Positions 35,174-44,871 are shown, counted from the stretch's first letter. The stretch: DNA of 64,000 nucleotides from Bacteroidota bacterium (GCA_029572965.1 JAKPQD010000018.1:1-64000); one strand, 5' to 3'. Notes: generated by a model from the sequence alone, not told the origin. Numbers and translations: made by a program.

Positions 35174-37324
35174 TTATTCTTCAAGCAAGCCGCGTTTTTT
35201 TAGCATAGGTTTAATATCGGGCTTGCGGCCGCTAAAGTCATAATACATTTGGTTGTATTCCTCAGTATTGCCGCGCGACAATATCTTGTCACGAAAACGC
35301 TGGCCGTTAGCCCTGGTCATACCCCCATTTTCTTTGAACCATTGATATGCATCATTGTCGAGCATTTCGGCCCACGAATAGGCGTAATATCCTGCTGCGT
35401 AGCCATTGCCCCAAATATGCAAGAAGTAACTTGAGCGATAACGAGGTGGAACCTGTTCCAAAGCAAGATTGGTGCGTTTTAAAGCGTTTGTTTCAAATTC
35501 ATCTACTGATTTTATTGCATCTCCTGCCTTAATGGTATGCCATTCCATATCCAGGCTGGCAGCAGCCAATATTTCAGTAAAGGCATATCCCTGGTTGAAT
35601 GTTTGCGATTTTTTGATTTTTTCTACCAAATCCTTGGGCATAGGCTTGCCAGTTTTGCAATGGATAGCATAATTGCTGAATACCTTTGGTTCAAGTGCCC
35701 AATGCTCGTTAAATTGCGAAGGCAGCTCAACAAAATCCCTTGCTACACTTGTTCCCGAAAGGCTTGGATAGGTTTGGTCGGCAAACATGCCATGCAACGC
35801 ATGCCCAAACTCGTGGAAAAGTGTAGTGACATCGTCAAAGCTAATCAGAGCAGGCTCGCCCGGAGCTGGTTTGGTAAAATTGCAAACGTTGTAAATGGCA
35901 GGTTTGGTGCCAAGTAATTTTGATTGTTCAACAACATTGCTCATCCATGCTCCGCCTGATTTATTGTCGCGTTTGAAATAGTCGCAATAAAACAGGGCCA
36001 GCTCGCTGCCATCTTTATCATAAACGGTATATACCCGCATATCGCTATTATATACCGGAATGTCATTTCTTTGTTTGAATGTAAGTCCATACAATTGGTT
36101 AGCGGCATAAAAAACGCCTTTTTCCAATACTGTGTATAGTTCAAAGTAAGGCTTTAACTGGGTTTCATCCAGGTCGTAACGCTCTTTGCGGATTTTTTCG
36201 GCGTAATAATCCCAATCATAAGGTTGTAACCTGAAACCTCCTTTTTCTTTATCAATCAATGCCTGTAAGTCGGCTGCTTCTTTGCGGGCTTTAGCAGTGG
36301 CTGCAGGGACAAGTTTTTTCAAAAAATCGCGCACAGCTTCAGGGGTCTTGGCCATTTGGTCTTGTAAATTCCATGCAGCATAATTGGGGAAACCTAATAG
36401 TTCTGCTTTTTCAGCCCTGATTTCAGCTATTCGTAAAATAGTTTGACGGGTATCATTTTTATCTCCCTTTTCAGCCCTGCTCCAGGAAGCTTCAAACAGC
36501 TGTTGACGGGTTTGCCTGTTTTCCAGCGATTGCAAAAGAGGTTGTTGGGTGGTATTTTGCAAAGGGAGCATCCATTGGCCTTTTTTGCCGGCCGCTTCGG
36601 CATCTTGCGAAGCAGAGTTTAAAGTCCCTTCCGCAAGCCCTTTCAGCGTTTCTTTATTGTTGGTAAAGTAAGCCCCTGCTTGTGCTGCCGCTAAAAGCTG
36701 GTTGGTATATTTAGCGCTTAATCCGGCTTCTTCTTCGTTCAGTTTTTTCAATTTCTCTTTATCCTGCGATGAAAGGTCAGCCCCGGATTGCTCAAATTTG
36801 AAATAATAAAACTCCAACAACTTTGCAGATTCTATATCCAATTTGAGTTCGTTTTTCTTTTGATAAATTTTTTTTACCCTTTCAAAAAGCTTATCATTTA
36901 AAAAAATAGCATCAGTTTGTGCTGCCAACTTAGGCGACACCTCTTCGTTGAGCTTTTGTAAAACCGAATCGGTATTGGCCCCTGCCAACATATTGAATAT
37001 GGCATTTACCCTGCGAAGCAGCTGTCCGCTTTTTTCAAGTGCTACAAGGGTATTTTCAAAAGTAGGCTGTTCGGGGTTGTTGGCAATTGAGTCGATTTCT
37101 GCCCGTTGTTCTTTAAAACCTTCGTCAAAAGCCGGGGCAAAATCGCTGTTTTTGATTTTGGTAAAATCAGGAGCCTGAAAAGGCAAGGTACTGACATGCA
37201 TCAAAGGGTTGGATGCCAAGTTAACAGAGTCTTCCATAGTTGTTCTGCGTTCTGAGTTTGAGCGGCATGCGGCCAATGATATCAGCAATACGCCGGTAAG
37301 TAAAATGGATATATTTTTTATCAT
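35174..37324 (-). CDS. dcp: M3 peptidyl-dipeptidase, lipoprotein
   Basis: A 716-residue zinc metallopeptidase of the M3 (Dcp/OpdA) family. The zinc-binding helix is TTLFHEFGHALHGMFAD (HExxH) with the third ligand downstream in the EFxxxE region (AFTEILAAASLDMEW). The N-terminus is a lipoprotein signal (ISILLTGVLLISLAAC, lipobox LAAC), so it is anchored in the periplasm or at the outer membrane, unlike cytosolic E. coli Dcp. It removes dipeptides from the C-termini of peptides. It is a single gene; the next gene upstream on this strand is 277 bases away. Confidence 0.94.
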   Translation of the reverse strand: MIKNISILLTGVLLISLAACRSNSERRTTMEDSVNLASNPLMHVSTLPFQAPDFTKIKNSDFAPAFDEGFKEQRAEIDSIANNPEQPTFENTLVALEKSGQLLRRVNAIFNMLAGANTDSVLQKLNEEVSPKLAAQTDAIFLNDKLFERVKKIYQKKNELKLDIESAKLLEFYYFKFEQSGADLSSQDKEKLKKLNEEEAGLSAKYTNQLLAAAQAGAYFTNNKETLKGLAEGTLNSASQDAEAAGKKGQWMLPLQNTTQQPLLQSLENRQTRQQLFEASWSRAEKGDKNDTRQTILRIAEIRAEKAELLGFPNYAAWNLQDQMAKTPEAVRDFLKKLVPAATAKARKEAADLQALIDKEKGGFRLQPYDWDYYAEKIRKERYDLDETQLKPYFELYTVLEKGVFYAANQLYGLTFKQRNDIPVYNSDMRVYTVYDKDGSELALFYCDYFKRDNKSGGAWMSNVVEQSKLLGTKPAIYNVCNFTKPAPGEPALISFDDVTTLFHEFGHALHGMFADQTYPSLSGTSVARDFVELPSQFNEHWALEPKVFSNYAIHCKTGKPMPKDLVEKIKKSQTFNQGYAFTEILAAASLDMEWHTIKAGDAIKSVDEFETNALKRTNLALEQVPPRYRSSYFLHIWGNGYAAGYYAYSWAEMLDNDAYQWFKENGGMTRANGQRFRDKILSRGNTEEYNQMYYDFSGRKPDIKPMLKKRGLLEE

Positions 37325-37601
37325 AACAAAATTATTTAATTATTCTTGTTTCATTTGAACCCCAAAATTATTAAACACCATTGTCTGATATAAATTTAAG
37401 TATTTGGGTTAAAGCCCAATGTATTCTTAGCTTTGATTAATTCCAGCCTTAAAGCTGGAGTTACAAACTCTTACATATTGATATTTTATCAAACAACAGT
37501 ATTTATTAAATATTAAAGCTCAAAATAGCATTGGCATCGAATACTTCTAAATTGATACAATAAAACACTTCACTCAACAAAAAGTTGAAAAAGAGCAATA
37601 T

Positions 37602-40097
37602 TTACTTTACATCAAATTCATGCTTTTTATAAAAAGGTATTCCGTCTTCTGTAAAACCTGCAATATTCACTACATACCTGCCTTTTACATTAGTATTGTC
37701 AAGTTTTACAAGGGCTTTACCTTCTGCGTCAAGCATGATGTTGGGGCACCAAAATATTGTATTGCTTGTTGGTGATGCCTTAAATGGCTGAACAGCGGCA
37801 AATTCTTTCACTTTGTATTCATTGTTAATAACGGGCTTATTGCTATTCCCTTTTTTAGTGATAATTTCTACTATTCCATTGGGAGCAAATGAGCTGTACC
37901 GCGATACTTCTACCGGATCGGTCAAAATACGAATTTCGGCAATATCACTGGAATTAAGGTTTTTAACAACAGTAATATCATCCGATGTTAGTACGCTGTC
38001 GATAACAAACATAACGCCAATGGTAAATTTAAAAGACCTTACAGCATTGGCAAAAAACATCTTGTTTTCATTGATGGTATATGATTTCTTTTCGGCTATC
38101 AATTCCAATACGGTTTTTGAAGAATTGTATTTGTTTTGGTCAATCGTGTTGTACTTGTTTCGTTTGGCATTCAGCGTAGGGTCGTAAAGCATATCTTCAC
38201 TGTTTGCCTCATTGCTGAAAATCGGGTAATTGCGATACAGATAGTCTGTCATAACCGTATTTTTAGCCGTTGACTTTATATTTTCGTCAAATTTGCTTTT
38301 CAGCAAAATGTTGATAGGAATATCTTTTTTGAACAAGGTAGGGGTTATGGTATAATCAACTGTGCCAACCGACTGATTGATATCTGGACAGATAAAATAA
38401 CCTGAGCTGTCTGTCGTTGCTGTGGCAACTTCCAATGTTTTTTTATTGAGCAGGCTTAATTGAAGCTTTGGTATTGGTTTTTCGCTGTAATTGGTCACAA
38501 AACCTGATATTCCGTCTTTAGGCGAATATTTTACTTTTTTTAGGGATGAATTTAAAAAAGGAAATTGTGGCAAAGACGAAATTAAAAGCATGTCAATTGT
38601 TGTATTTTCTTGCGACAACGAATCAATCTTGTACTCCGAAAAATCATTTTTCATCAGGTAAGTATTGAAATTTCGTGTATCATAGCCCAAAATGTTTTCG
38701 TTTTGCTTATAAACAGATATGCTGAAGCTCCCTTTTACTGGTGTACCCTTGTTATCGTTGACTTTTATGCTAAAAGCTGTGTTATTGTCCTCTGGTTTTA
38801 TTGAAGCGATAATCGTCCGGTTATGGTCTATATATGTACTGAGCGAGCTTATGACTTCTTTTTTGTTGTTGAAAATTGTCACATGCACCACCCCGGCAGG
38901 GACATCGTTTACGGGAACCCTGAACATGCCGGCTTTTGAATTACCGAATTTTGAAGCCCAATATATTTTCCCGGCCTTATAAGCAATGCAATACAAATCA
39001 GACGCTTCGGTGTTATTGACATTTTCTAACCTGATCATCAACGTGTCTTTTGTCTTTTTTATCAGCGACATGGAAGTGCCTGATGTTTTTACAGGCAAAA
39101 TGTATTCTGAAGAATTGCCCTGAGGGCTTGTTAATGTGGCTTTTAGCGTTGAATTGTCTTTTGAGGCTACAATCACACTGCCCAACCCGTTTTTGTCTGT
39201 TTTAAAAACTGTGCTAAATGGGCCTTTTGAATCTTTTATTTCGCCTGATACTGCTACATAGTTCCCATATTCATCGGTAGATTTTATAACCACTTGCTTG
39301 GCAAATTCCGAGAGTATTTTTCCTCCTTCGGGAAAAAACGAAAGCCTGATTTTTGAAGGTGAAGGATATATTACAGTGTTGGCAGTGCTTTCATTTCCTT
39401 TGTATTTCGACGTACATTTTATAAAAATAGGAGTAGTAAAGGATTCTGCAGGAATGGTAAATACAAACTTGCCGGAAGCATCTGTTTTTTGGGTTTCTTT
39501 ATAGCTTTTTTTGTTGTCTGCAAAAAGTTCGAGCTTGACTTTTGCATCGGCAACAGGCTGCAAATCATTGCTGCTGACAGTAACTTCAAGTTTTATAGGC
39601 TCTTTTGCTGAAAAGTATTCATTGATTTTTTTTATAGAAATACTGTAATTTGATGCTTTGTTGTTTCTGATTTCAATAAATTTTCTAAAAATATGGTTCA
39701 GCGAGTCGTTTTCCATCCAGGTAGAATGGGCCAAAATGGTATAATACCCGTCAGATAACTTTTTGGGCAGTGCAATATTGCCCACAGCTAAACTGCTGTC
39801 AACCCGGAACTTTTCATCAGCCACAACTGTGCCTTTATTATCAAATAATTTAACTTTCAATCCTTTGCTTAAACCCGAAGGCATGTTATCAGAAACCACC
39901 TGTGCCCTAAACCAAATATTTTCCGAAGGCTTGTAAACCTCTTTGTCTGTGGTAAAATAGATGTTTTCTTCAGGGTACTCCTGGTGATAGGTTTTTATTT
40001 TTTCGGCCAGGTCATTTATAACCTCATCCTGGGCAGTAATGTTTGTTGTATAACATGCTAAAAGCATGATGGCAACTGGGAAAATTTTATATTTCAT
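37602..40097 (-). CDS. Large secreted MG2-domain protein
   Basis: An 831-residue exported protein. It starts with a signal peptide (IFPVAIMLLACYTTNITAQ), then an alpha-2-macroglobulin MG2 domain (PEENIYFTTDKEVYKPSENIWFRAQV begins the fold, about residues 40-65). Several Ig-like/MG strands follow, then a carboxypeptidase-regulatory-like domain (GFVTNYSEKPIPKLQLSLLN, about 530-610). Near 700-740 is a TonB-plug-like segment (SFAPNGIVEIITKKGN), and the C-terminus is another Ig-like domain. No thioester motif is visible, so it is not a trapping macroglobulin. Related proteins are found in Bacteroidota near TonB-dependent transport systems; here no partner is linked. Function is not known. Confidence 0.8.
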   Translation of the reverse strand: MKYKIFPVAIMLLACYTTNITAQDEVINDLAEKIKTYHQEYPEENIYFTTDKEVYKPSENIWFRAQVVSDNMPSGLSKGLKVKLFDNKGTVVADEKFRVDSSLAVGNIALPKKLSDGYYTILAHSTWMENDSLNHIFRKFIEIRNNKASNYSISIKKINEYFSAKEPIKLEVTVSSNDLQPVADAKVKLELFADNKKSYKETQKTDASGKFVFTIPAESFTTPIFIKCTSKYKGNESTANTVIYPSPSKIRLSFFPEGGKILSEFAKQVVIKSTDEYGNYVAVSGEIKDSKGPFSTVFKTDKNGLGSVIVASKDNSTLKATLTSPQGNSSEYILPVKTSGTSMSLIKKTKDTLMIRLENVNNTEASDLYCIAYKAGKIYWASKFGNSKAGMFRVPVNDVPAGVVHVTIFNNKKEVISSLSTYIDHNRTIIASIKPEDNNTAFSIKVNDNKGTPVKGSFSISVYKQNENILGYDTRNFNTYLMKNDFSEYKIDSLSQENTTIDMLLISSLPQFPFLNSSLKKVKYSPKDGISGFVTNYSEKPIPKLQLSLLNKKTLEVATATTDSSGYFICPDINQSVGTVDYTITPTLFKKDIPINILLKSKFDENIKSTAKNTVMTDYLYRNYPIFSNEANSEDMLYDPTLNAKRNKYNTIDQNKYNSSKTVLELIAEKKSYTINENKMFFANAVRSFKFTIGVMFVIDSVLTSDDITVVKNLNSSDIAEIRILTDPVEVSRYSSFAPNGIVEIITKKGNSNKPVINNEYKVKEFAAVQPFKASPTSNTIFWCPNIMLDAEGKALVKLDNTNVKGRYVVNIAGFTEDGIPFYKKHEFDVK

Positions 40098-40253
40098 TTT
40101 TTATAGGTATTGTTGCTTTTGATATTTATTACTATAACAAAAAAAGAATAAAGAACCCTTATCCTTATTTAATAAGAAGTTAAAAATAGTCATTGTTGTC
40201 CGATTAAAAAAATTGCGTTCCTGCGGGACTTTTAAAAGAAGCAGTTTATTTTA

Positions 40254-40357
40254 TTTCTACCAATATTTTGCCCGCCGTGGCGCATAGCCGTCAGGCTAAG
40301 AAATTTTGCATACGAATTCTATTTTGAAGCCCTGTAAGGGCGACATATTGGTAGAAA
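40254..40357. repeat. Nested palindromic element 1
   Basis: Outer arms TTTCTACCAATAT (40254-40266) and ATATTGGTAGAAA (40345-40357), perfect over 13 bases, enclose small hairpins AGCC-GTCA-GGCT and GCCCTGTAAGGGC. No gene. Confidence 0.8.
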
Positions 40358-40515
40358 AACAAGTTATTAAAAAGAGAACGCACCAAGCATAAACAAAATA
40401 CAACGAACAAATGCTGAATGGTGCGTAATTTGGTGAAGCTTTTTAAATGCAGTTCTTCTATTGCGCGCCCAAAAGAGTTTCGTTCATTTTCAAACATTCA
40501 TCTGACACGCTTTTT

Positions 40516-40604
40516 ATCAATACTTTCTTTTTCTACCAATATGCCGCCCATACTGGGCTTGTCACAGAAGTGCGCAAGCGGGAGTCTGTGTAAAAAGTAT
40601 TGAT
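40516..40604. repeat. Nested palindromic element 2
   Basis: Outer arms ATCAATACTTT (40516-40526) and AAAGTATTGAT (40594-40604) enclose the same TTTCTACCAATAT word as element 1 (40530-40542) and hairpins GCCCATACTGGGC (40546-40558) and CACAGA/TCTGTG (40563-40568, 40585-40590). Confidence 0.8.
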
Positions 40605-40613
40605 TTTTCTAAT

Positions 40614-40712
40614 TTACCCCTAAATCCCCTGAAGGCGACTTTTGACAATCAATAACTTAGGACAAAGCCCCTTTAGAGCTAGTCTCGTCTCAGGCGGGAG
40701 GTTTGGGGTTTA
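40614..40712. repeat. Diverged, inverted copy of the 5974 element
   Basis: Contains ACCCCTAAATCCCCTGAAGG, CCCCTTTAGAGCTAG and CTCAGGCGGGAGGTTTGGGG; read on the minus strand the last part matches CCCAAACCTCCCGCCTGAG at 5974-6000. Confidence 0.65.
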
Positions 40713-40783
40713 AATTGACTTTCTGCCAAGCGTACCTTTCCAAACAACAATGATTTTATTTAACAATATAAAAAGTCAAAAAG

Positions 40784-40867
40784 TTAACCGCAAAGAACGC
40801 AAAGTGTTTATAATCAATATTTAAACTTTGTGTTCTTTTATTCTTTTTTCGTGAACTTTGCGGTTAA
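40784..40867. repeat. Inverted repeat with AACCGCAAAG arms
   Basis: Perfect 12-base arms TTAACCGCAAAG (40784-40795) and CTTTGCGGTTAA (40856-40867), with inner GAACGCAAAGTG and CTTTGTGTTC words also facing each other. Confidence 0.8.
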
Positions 40868-40924
40868 TTACTTCTTTTTACACAACTTCTTTTATTTGAT
40901 TGTACTGTTAATCTATCTTGAGAC

Positions 40925-41075
40925 ATGTGTCGCTCCTACAGAGCTTATTTTAATTATAATGCAACACTTCACCATACTATTGCCCCTACGGGGCTTATCA
41001 TTAGCTGCGTTAGCAGCGATAGTATGGTAGTATAGTTGTATCAAAGATATTAATAGCTCTGAAGGAGCGATACAT
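40925..41075. repeat. Nested, branched palindromic element 3
   Basis: Outer arms of about 24 bases (40925-40949 and 41052-41075, core TCGCTCC...AGAGCT) enclose a middle stem CCATACTAT (40972-40980) / ATAGTATGG (41019-41027), which encloses two hairpins GCCCCTACGGGGC (40982-40994) and GCTGCGTTAGCAGC (41004-41017). Folded as a single strand this is a cloverleaf-like structure. No coding frame. Confidence 0.85.
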
Positions 41076-41132
41076 TTTTATTACTGGTTTAATACCAGAA
41101 AATAATATGTAAAACATTTTGCGAACCTCAAT

Positions 41133-41168
41133 AAAAAAAGCTGCCGAATTGCTCCGACAGCTTTTTTT
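41133..41168 (-). terminator. Terminator after the GPH transporter
   Basis: On the minus strand AAAAAAAGCTGTCGG pairs with the CGGCAGCTTTTTTT arm around a short loop; 30 bases past the transporter stop codon. Confidence 0.9.
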
Positions 41169-41198
41169 GAAATTTTTAATTCGTAATTGACACTTGAA

Positions 41199-42986
41199 TT
41201 ACGCTTTTTTACTTCTTCTTTCGTTCAGGTCATCTTCAATTTGCTCAAGTTTCTTTTCGTTGAGCGGATAGATGAACATGAATACCGCAGCAAGTATAGC
41301 ACCTATAGCAGGCCAAATACTGAGCATCATACGGATACCGTTTTGTGTTTCGGCTGTTTGCTCTACGTTAGCCTGGTAGCCATAAATAGCAAGTAACCAT
41401 CCGGCAAGTGCGATACCTATTGAAGCTCCAATCTTTTGTGACATAGAAGCTGCAGAGAATACCAGACCTGTTGCACGACGGCCATTTTTCCATTCGGAGT
41501 AGTCGGCTGTATCTGCATACATTGACCATACCAATGGGAAGATGATACCAGCGTTAATACTGATGAGTACTTGTAAAACAAGGATCAATGTAAGGTTGCT
41601 TCTGTCCACCCAGAAGAAGATGATACTCAACACAGCGGCAAATAACATAGCGCTAAGGAAGGTGCTCTTTTTACCAATCTTGTCCGATACCGGTTTGGCA
41701 AGGATAACCCCGACAATGTTGGCAGCTTGTCCCAATAGCAGGTAAATAGTGCTTATGGCAAGGGTCATATTGAACGAATCGTAGGTAATATCGCTTGCTC
41801 CTTTGAAGTAATATTTGAAATAGTAAACAGCAGCGCCATCGCGGATAGTATTGAAGAAGATGGTCGAAATACCTGCCCCCAGAAGGATAAACCAAGGGAT
41901 GTTTTTGCCAAGGTCTTTGAGGTCGTCTTTCAGCGAAGTTTTTTCTTCCAAAGGTTTGATGCGTTCTTTGGTCATAAGGAAAGTCAACAGGAAGAAGATA
42001 ACCGCAATAATAGCAATGATGATAACAGCTTTTTGGGTACCACTGCGATAGTCAATTTGTTTGATGGCAATCTTTTCCAGTTTCAAATCAGCTTCGCCGG
42101 CAGTAGTTACAAGTACTTGCCATTGTGCTGAATCCGAGAAACTATCGAGTCCTTTAAAACTGCTGAGTTTTAGTTCAATATTGCTCCAGGCCCCGTTACG
42201 CATTAGGCCCAGAGTGTCTTTACCATCTGCAAAAGTAAAGCAACCGGTGTCTTTTGTAGATTGGTTGATTACACAAATTTTAATTGGCTCAGCACTCTTG
42301 ATACTGGCTTTTGCAGTTACATATAGCAGTGAGTCCACAACTGTTTCGTCTTGCTCTTTTTGAGTTGTGCCGCTCCAAATAAAATTTTTTTCAATCACTT
42401 TGGTTTGGGTAGAATCTTTAACCTCAATAACATTGCCATTGCTGAATTTGCCAATGGTGTCGGTCCCAAAACCATTGAAAAGAGGTTGGAACAGACCAAG
42501 TACAAGGAAACTGCCGCCAAAAGCAAAGATAAACCTGAAGGTAGCAAGGGTTGTACGTTCTTTACCATCGGCAGTCATAACGCCCATCAGCGAAGCATAA
42601 GGAACGTTAATCATAGAATAGATAAGCATCATCAACGAATAGGTGATGTACGCATAAACAATTTTGCCTGTAACATCAAAGTTAGGTGTAGTAAAGGTCA
42701 TCACACCGATGATCCCAAAAGGCAAGGCAAACCAAAGCAGGTATGGCCTGAACTTTCCCCATCGGGTTTCGGTGCGGTCGCAGACGATACCTACAAACGG
42801 GTCAAAAAATGCATCCCCGATACGTGTTATTAAAAACATTGTCCCAACCACTGCGGCCGAGATGCCAAAAATGTCGGTATAGAAAAACATAATGTACATC
42901 CCGAACAACTTCCAAAACATGGACGATGCGGCATCTCCAAATCCATACCCGATTTTTTCCGATAGTTTCAATTTTTGTTTAAACAT
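41199..42986 (-). CDS. GPH-family sugar:cation symporter with periplasmic insertion
   Basis: A 595-residue member of the glycoside-pentoside-hexuronide symporters (MFS fold; MelB and XynB relatives). The start region KIGYGFGDAASSMFWKLFGM is the family signature, and 12 hydrophobic helices can be counted. Usual length is 450-500. The excess lies in one place: residues about 171-318, between helices 5 and 6, a polar, strand-rich stretch (IEVKDSTQTKVIEKNF; LLYVTAKASIKSAEPIKICV; SNIELKLSSFKGLDSFSD; QWQVLVTTAGEADLKLEKIA). With N-terminus inside, this loop faces the periplasm. It probably imports a sugar with H+ or Na+; galT and a PAP2 gene follow, so a galactoside or other hexoside is a guess. Confidence 0.9.
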   Translation of the reverse strand: MFKQKLKLSEKIGYGFGDAASSMFWKLFGMYIMFFYTDIFGISAAVVGTMFLITRIGDAFFDPFVGIVCDRTETRWGKFRPYLLWFALPFGIIGVMTFTTPNFDVTGKIVYAYITYSLMMLIYSMINVPYASLMGVMTADGKERTTLATFRFIFAFGGSFLVLGLFQPLFNGFGTDTIGKFSNGNVIEVKDSTQTKVIEKNFIWSGTTQKEQDETVVDSLLYVTAKASIKSAEPIKICVINQSTKDTGCFTFADGKDTLGLMRNGAWSNIELKLSSFKGLDSFSDSAQWQVLVTTAGEADLKLEKIAIKQIDYRSGTQKAVIIIAIIAVIFFLLTFLMTKERIKPLEEKTSLKDDLKDLGKNIPWFILLGAGISTIFFNTIRDGAAVYYFKYYFKGASDITYDSFNMTLAISTIYLLLGQAANIVGVILAKPVSDKIGKKSTFLSAMLFAAVLSIIFFWVDRSNLTLILVLQVLISINAGIIFPLVWSMYADTADYSEWKNGRRATGLVFSAASMSQKIGASIGIALAGWLLAIYGYQANVEQTAETQNGIRMMLSIWPAIGAILAAVFMFIYPLNEKKLEQIEDDLNERRSKKA

Positions 42987-43006
42987 AAGTGAGTGTATTA
43001 ATTAAT

Positions 43007-43633
43007 TTAGTTTTTTATCGAATAAATAGGCTTATCAAGCCATGCGTAATTCCATTTATCTGAAAAGTAAGTAAAAATAAGCGTTGTAGTTATACCTATA
43101 ATAGAACCTGCCGTTACATCTATCAAAAAATGTTGCGAAAGGTACATCCTTGAATATGCCACTATACAAGCCAACAACAACCAAATTACCTGGGTTATTT
43201 TTTTGTTCCAGGCAAATGCCAGACATAAAGATAATGCAAAAATTGATGCTGTATGCCCTGAGGGGAAACTATGTACAGTGGCCATCTTTACCCCTTCTAC
43301 AAGGTGCAGGTGGGCTGTTCCTTCAAAAAAAGCAATCGGCCTTGGGGCATCTATCAGGCGTTTGATTATTTGCGCTGCCAAACCTGATATAATATAGGTA
43401 CTAATAATGTTTACTGAAACTCTTGTCCGATAAAGTAAAAACAATACGCCTATAATAACTACAAACAAACCATCCCCAATGTTGGTGATGGTTTTGAAAA
43501 AATGGTCAGCTATATTATTGTTCAATGAATTGATAAACAGGTGTATATCTGCTTTGGAAAAGATTGCCATGATAATGAAACAGGCCAGTATCACGACAAA
43601 GTAAAGTATTAAAAACAGCTGGGCCTTCTTCAC
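43007..43633 (-). CDS. PAP2-family membrane phosphatase
   Basis: A 208-residue protein with about six membrane helices. The three phosphatase motifs are present: K-x6-RP as KRLIDAPRP (about 94-102), PSGH in VHSFPSGHTAS (about 124-134) and SR-x5-H-x3-D as SRMYLSQHFLIDV (about 167-179). These supply the catalytic His. Substrates of this family are phosphatidic acid, undecaprenyl diphosphate or lipid A phosphates. It is downstream of the GPH gene's start on the same strand with a 20-base gap, so it precedes the transporter in one possible transcript. Confidence 0.93.
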   Translation of the reverse strand: MKKAQLFLILYFVVILACFIIMAIFSKADIHLFINSLNNNIADHFFKTITNIGDGLFVVIIGVLFLLYRTRVSVNIISTYIISGLAAQIIKRLIDAPRPIAFFEGTAHLHLVEGVKMATVHSFPSGHTASIFALSLCLAFAWNKKITQVIWLLLACIVAYSRMYLSQHFLIDVTAGSIIGITTTLIFTYFSDKWNYAWLDKPIYSIKN

Positions 43634-43764
43634 TTTTATTGCATTGTTAATTTCTGTTCGCTAATAAAAACAATGAAAATGTTATAGAAACACTATTGCA
43701 TTATTTTTTAAATAATTTTGCACGTGAAAATAGTTATATTTTTTGTTTCATAAAATTTAAAGTG

Positions 43765-44784
43765 ATGAAATTTGAAGGTAAGTGGGAGAAACGATGGCAC
43801 CCGCTTTTGCAGGAATGGGTAATACTGGCTGCTACAACCAGCGAAAGGCCTTGGTCTGGCGATACAGTTAAGAATATACAAGCCGAAGAACCGGCCTTTG
43901 ACCCTAAATGTTATTTGTGCCCCGGTGTTACAAGGGCTTCTGGTGTGACCAATGATAATTATACAGAGCCTTGGGCTTTTACTAACGATTTTGCTTCGTT
44001 CTCGCTTGATGCCCCTGATGTTCACCGCAAGTCAAAGTTTGAAACAGTAGAGCCTGTGCATGGTACAAACCGTGTTATTTGCTACTCGCCGGTTCACAAC
44101 GTAACCTTGGCCGAAATGCCTGAAGAGCAGGTGGCAAAAGTAGTTGCGCTGTGGCAAAAAGAATATGCTACGTTGTCTGTCAATCCTAAGATTGAGAACG
44201 TGTTGATATTTGAAAACAAAGGAAGAGCAATAGGTGTATCAAACCCGCACCCGCATGGGCAGATATATGCTACCAATTTCGTTCCCCGTATTGTTGAAAG
44301 ACAACGCCAGTCTTTTGCCGATTATTATCGTGAAAATAAAAGCCACTTGCTGGTTGACCTTTTGGCAGATGAGCTTTCGCACAAAAAACGTGTTGTTTAC
44401 GAAAATGACCACTTTGTAGCTTTTATTCCCTTCTTTGCCCGTTTTGTATATGAAACTTATGTTGTTCCGCGCAGACAGGTTGCCCGCATTACCGATTTGA
44501 ACGAAGCTGAAAGCAAATCGTTGGCCAATATGCACAAAGTGATGCTGAGCAAGTTCGACAACCTATATAATATGTCGTTCCCAAACATTACTATGCTTCA
44601 AAATGCCCCTTGCAACGGGCATCCCGACAACGAGTTGTTTCATTTCCACATAGAATTTTACCCACCTTTGCGTTCGCCGGATAAACTCAAGTACCTTGCA
44701 GGTTTTGAGTCGGGTGGGGGAAATATCATCAATCCTGTGCTGCCTGATGAAGCCGCCTTAGCTTTGAGAAACGCGAAATATTAG
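43765..44784 (+). CDS. galT: Galactose-1-phosphate uridylyltransferase
   Basis: A 339-residue Leloir-pathway enzyme from the ATG at 43765 (MKFEGKWEKRWHPLLQEWVI); the longer frame adds 23 unlikely residues. Zinc ligands C-x2-C appear in CYLCPGV; the active-site motif is NPHPHGQIYATNF, with the nucleotidylated His in HPH; the second half carries HFHIEFYPPLRSPDK. It exchanges UMP between UDP-glucose and galactose-1-phosphate. galK and galE are absent here. It diverges from the PAP2 gene, and the adjacent sugar symporter suggests a role in galactose use. Confidence 0.95.
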   Translation: MKFEGKWEKRWHPLLQEWVILAATTSERPWSGDTVKNIQAEEPAFDPKCYLCPGVTRASGVTNDNYTEPWAFTNDFASFSLDAPDVHRKSKFETVEPVHGTNRVICYSPVHNVTLAEMPEEQVAKVVALWQKEYATLSVNPKIENVLIFENKGRAIGVSNPHPHGQIYATNFVPRIVERQRQSFADYYRENKSHLLVDLLADELSHKKRVVYENDHFVAFIPFFARFVYETYVVPRRQVARITDLNEAESKSLANMHKVMLSKFDNLYNMSFPNITMLQNAPCNGHPDNELFHFHIEFYPPLRSPDKLKYLAGFESGGGNIINPVLPDEAALALRNAKY

Positions 44785-44871
44785 ATTTATATAAATGAAA
44801 TTGGCTCTTAACTGATAGTGCGAGCCTGTCTTATTTTACCTCAAAGATTTTATCGATGTTTAATTTTACTA

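Noticed and set aside
40098-41198. Degraded protein gene or insertion sequence in the repeat block
   Set aside because: No frame on either strand shows transposase motifs or any conserved domain; the content is palindromic non-coding DNA.
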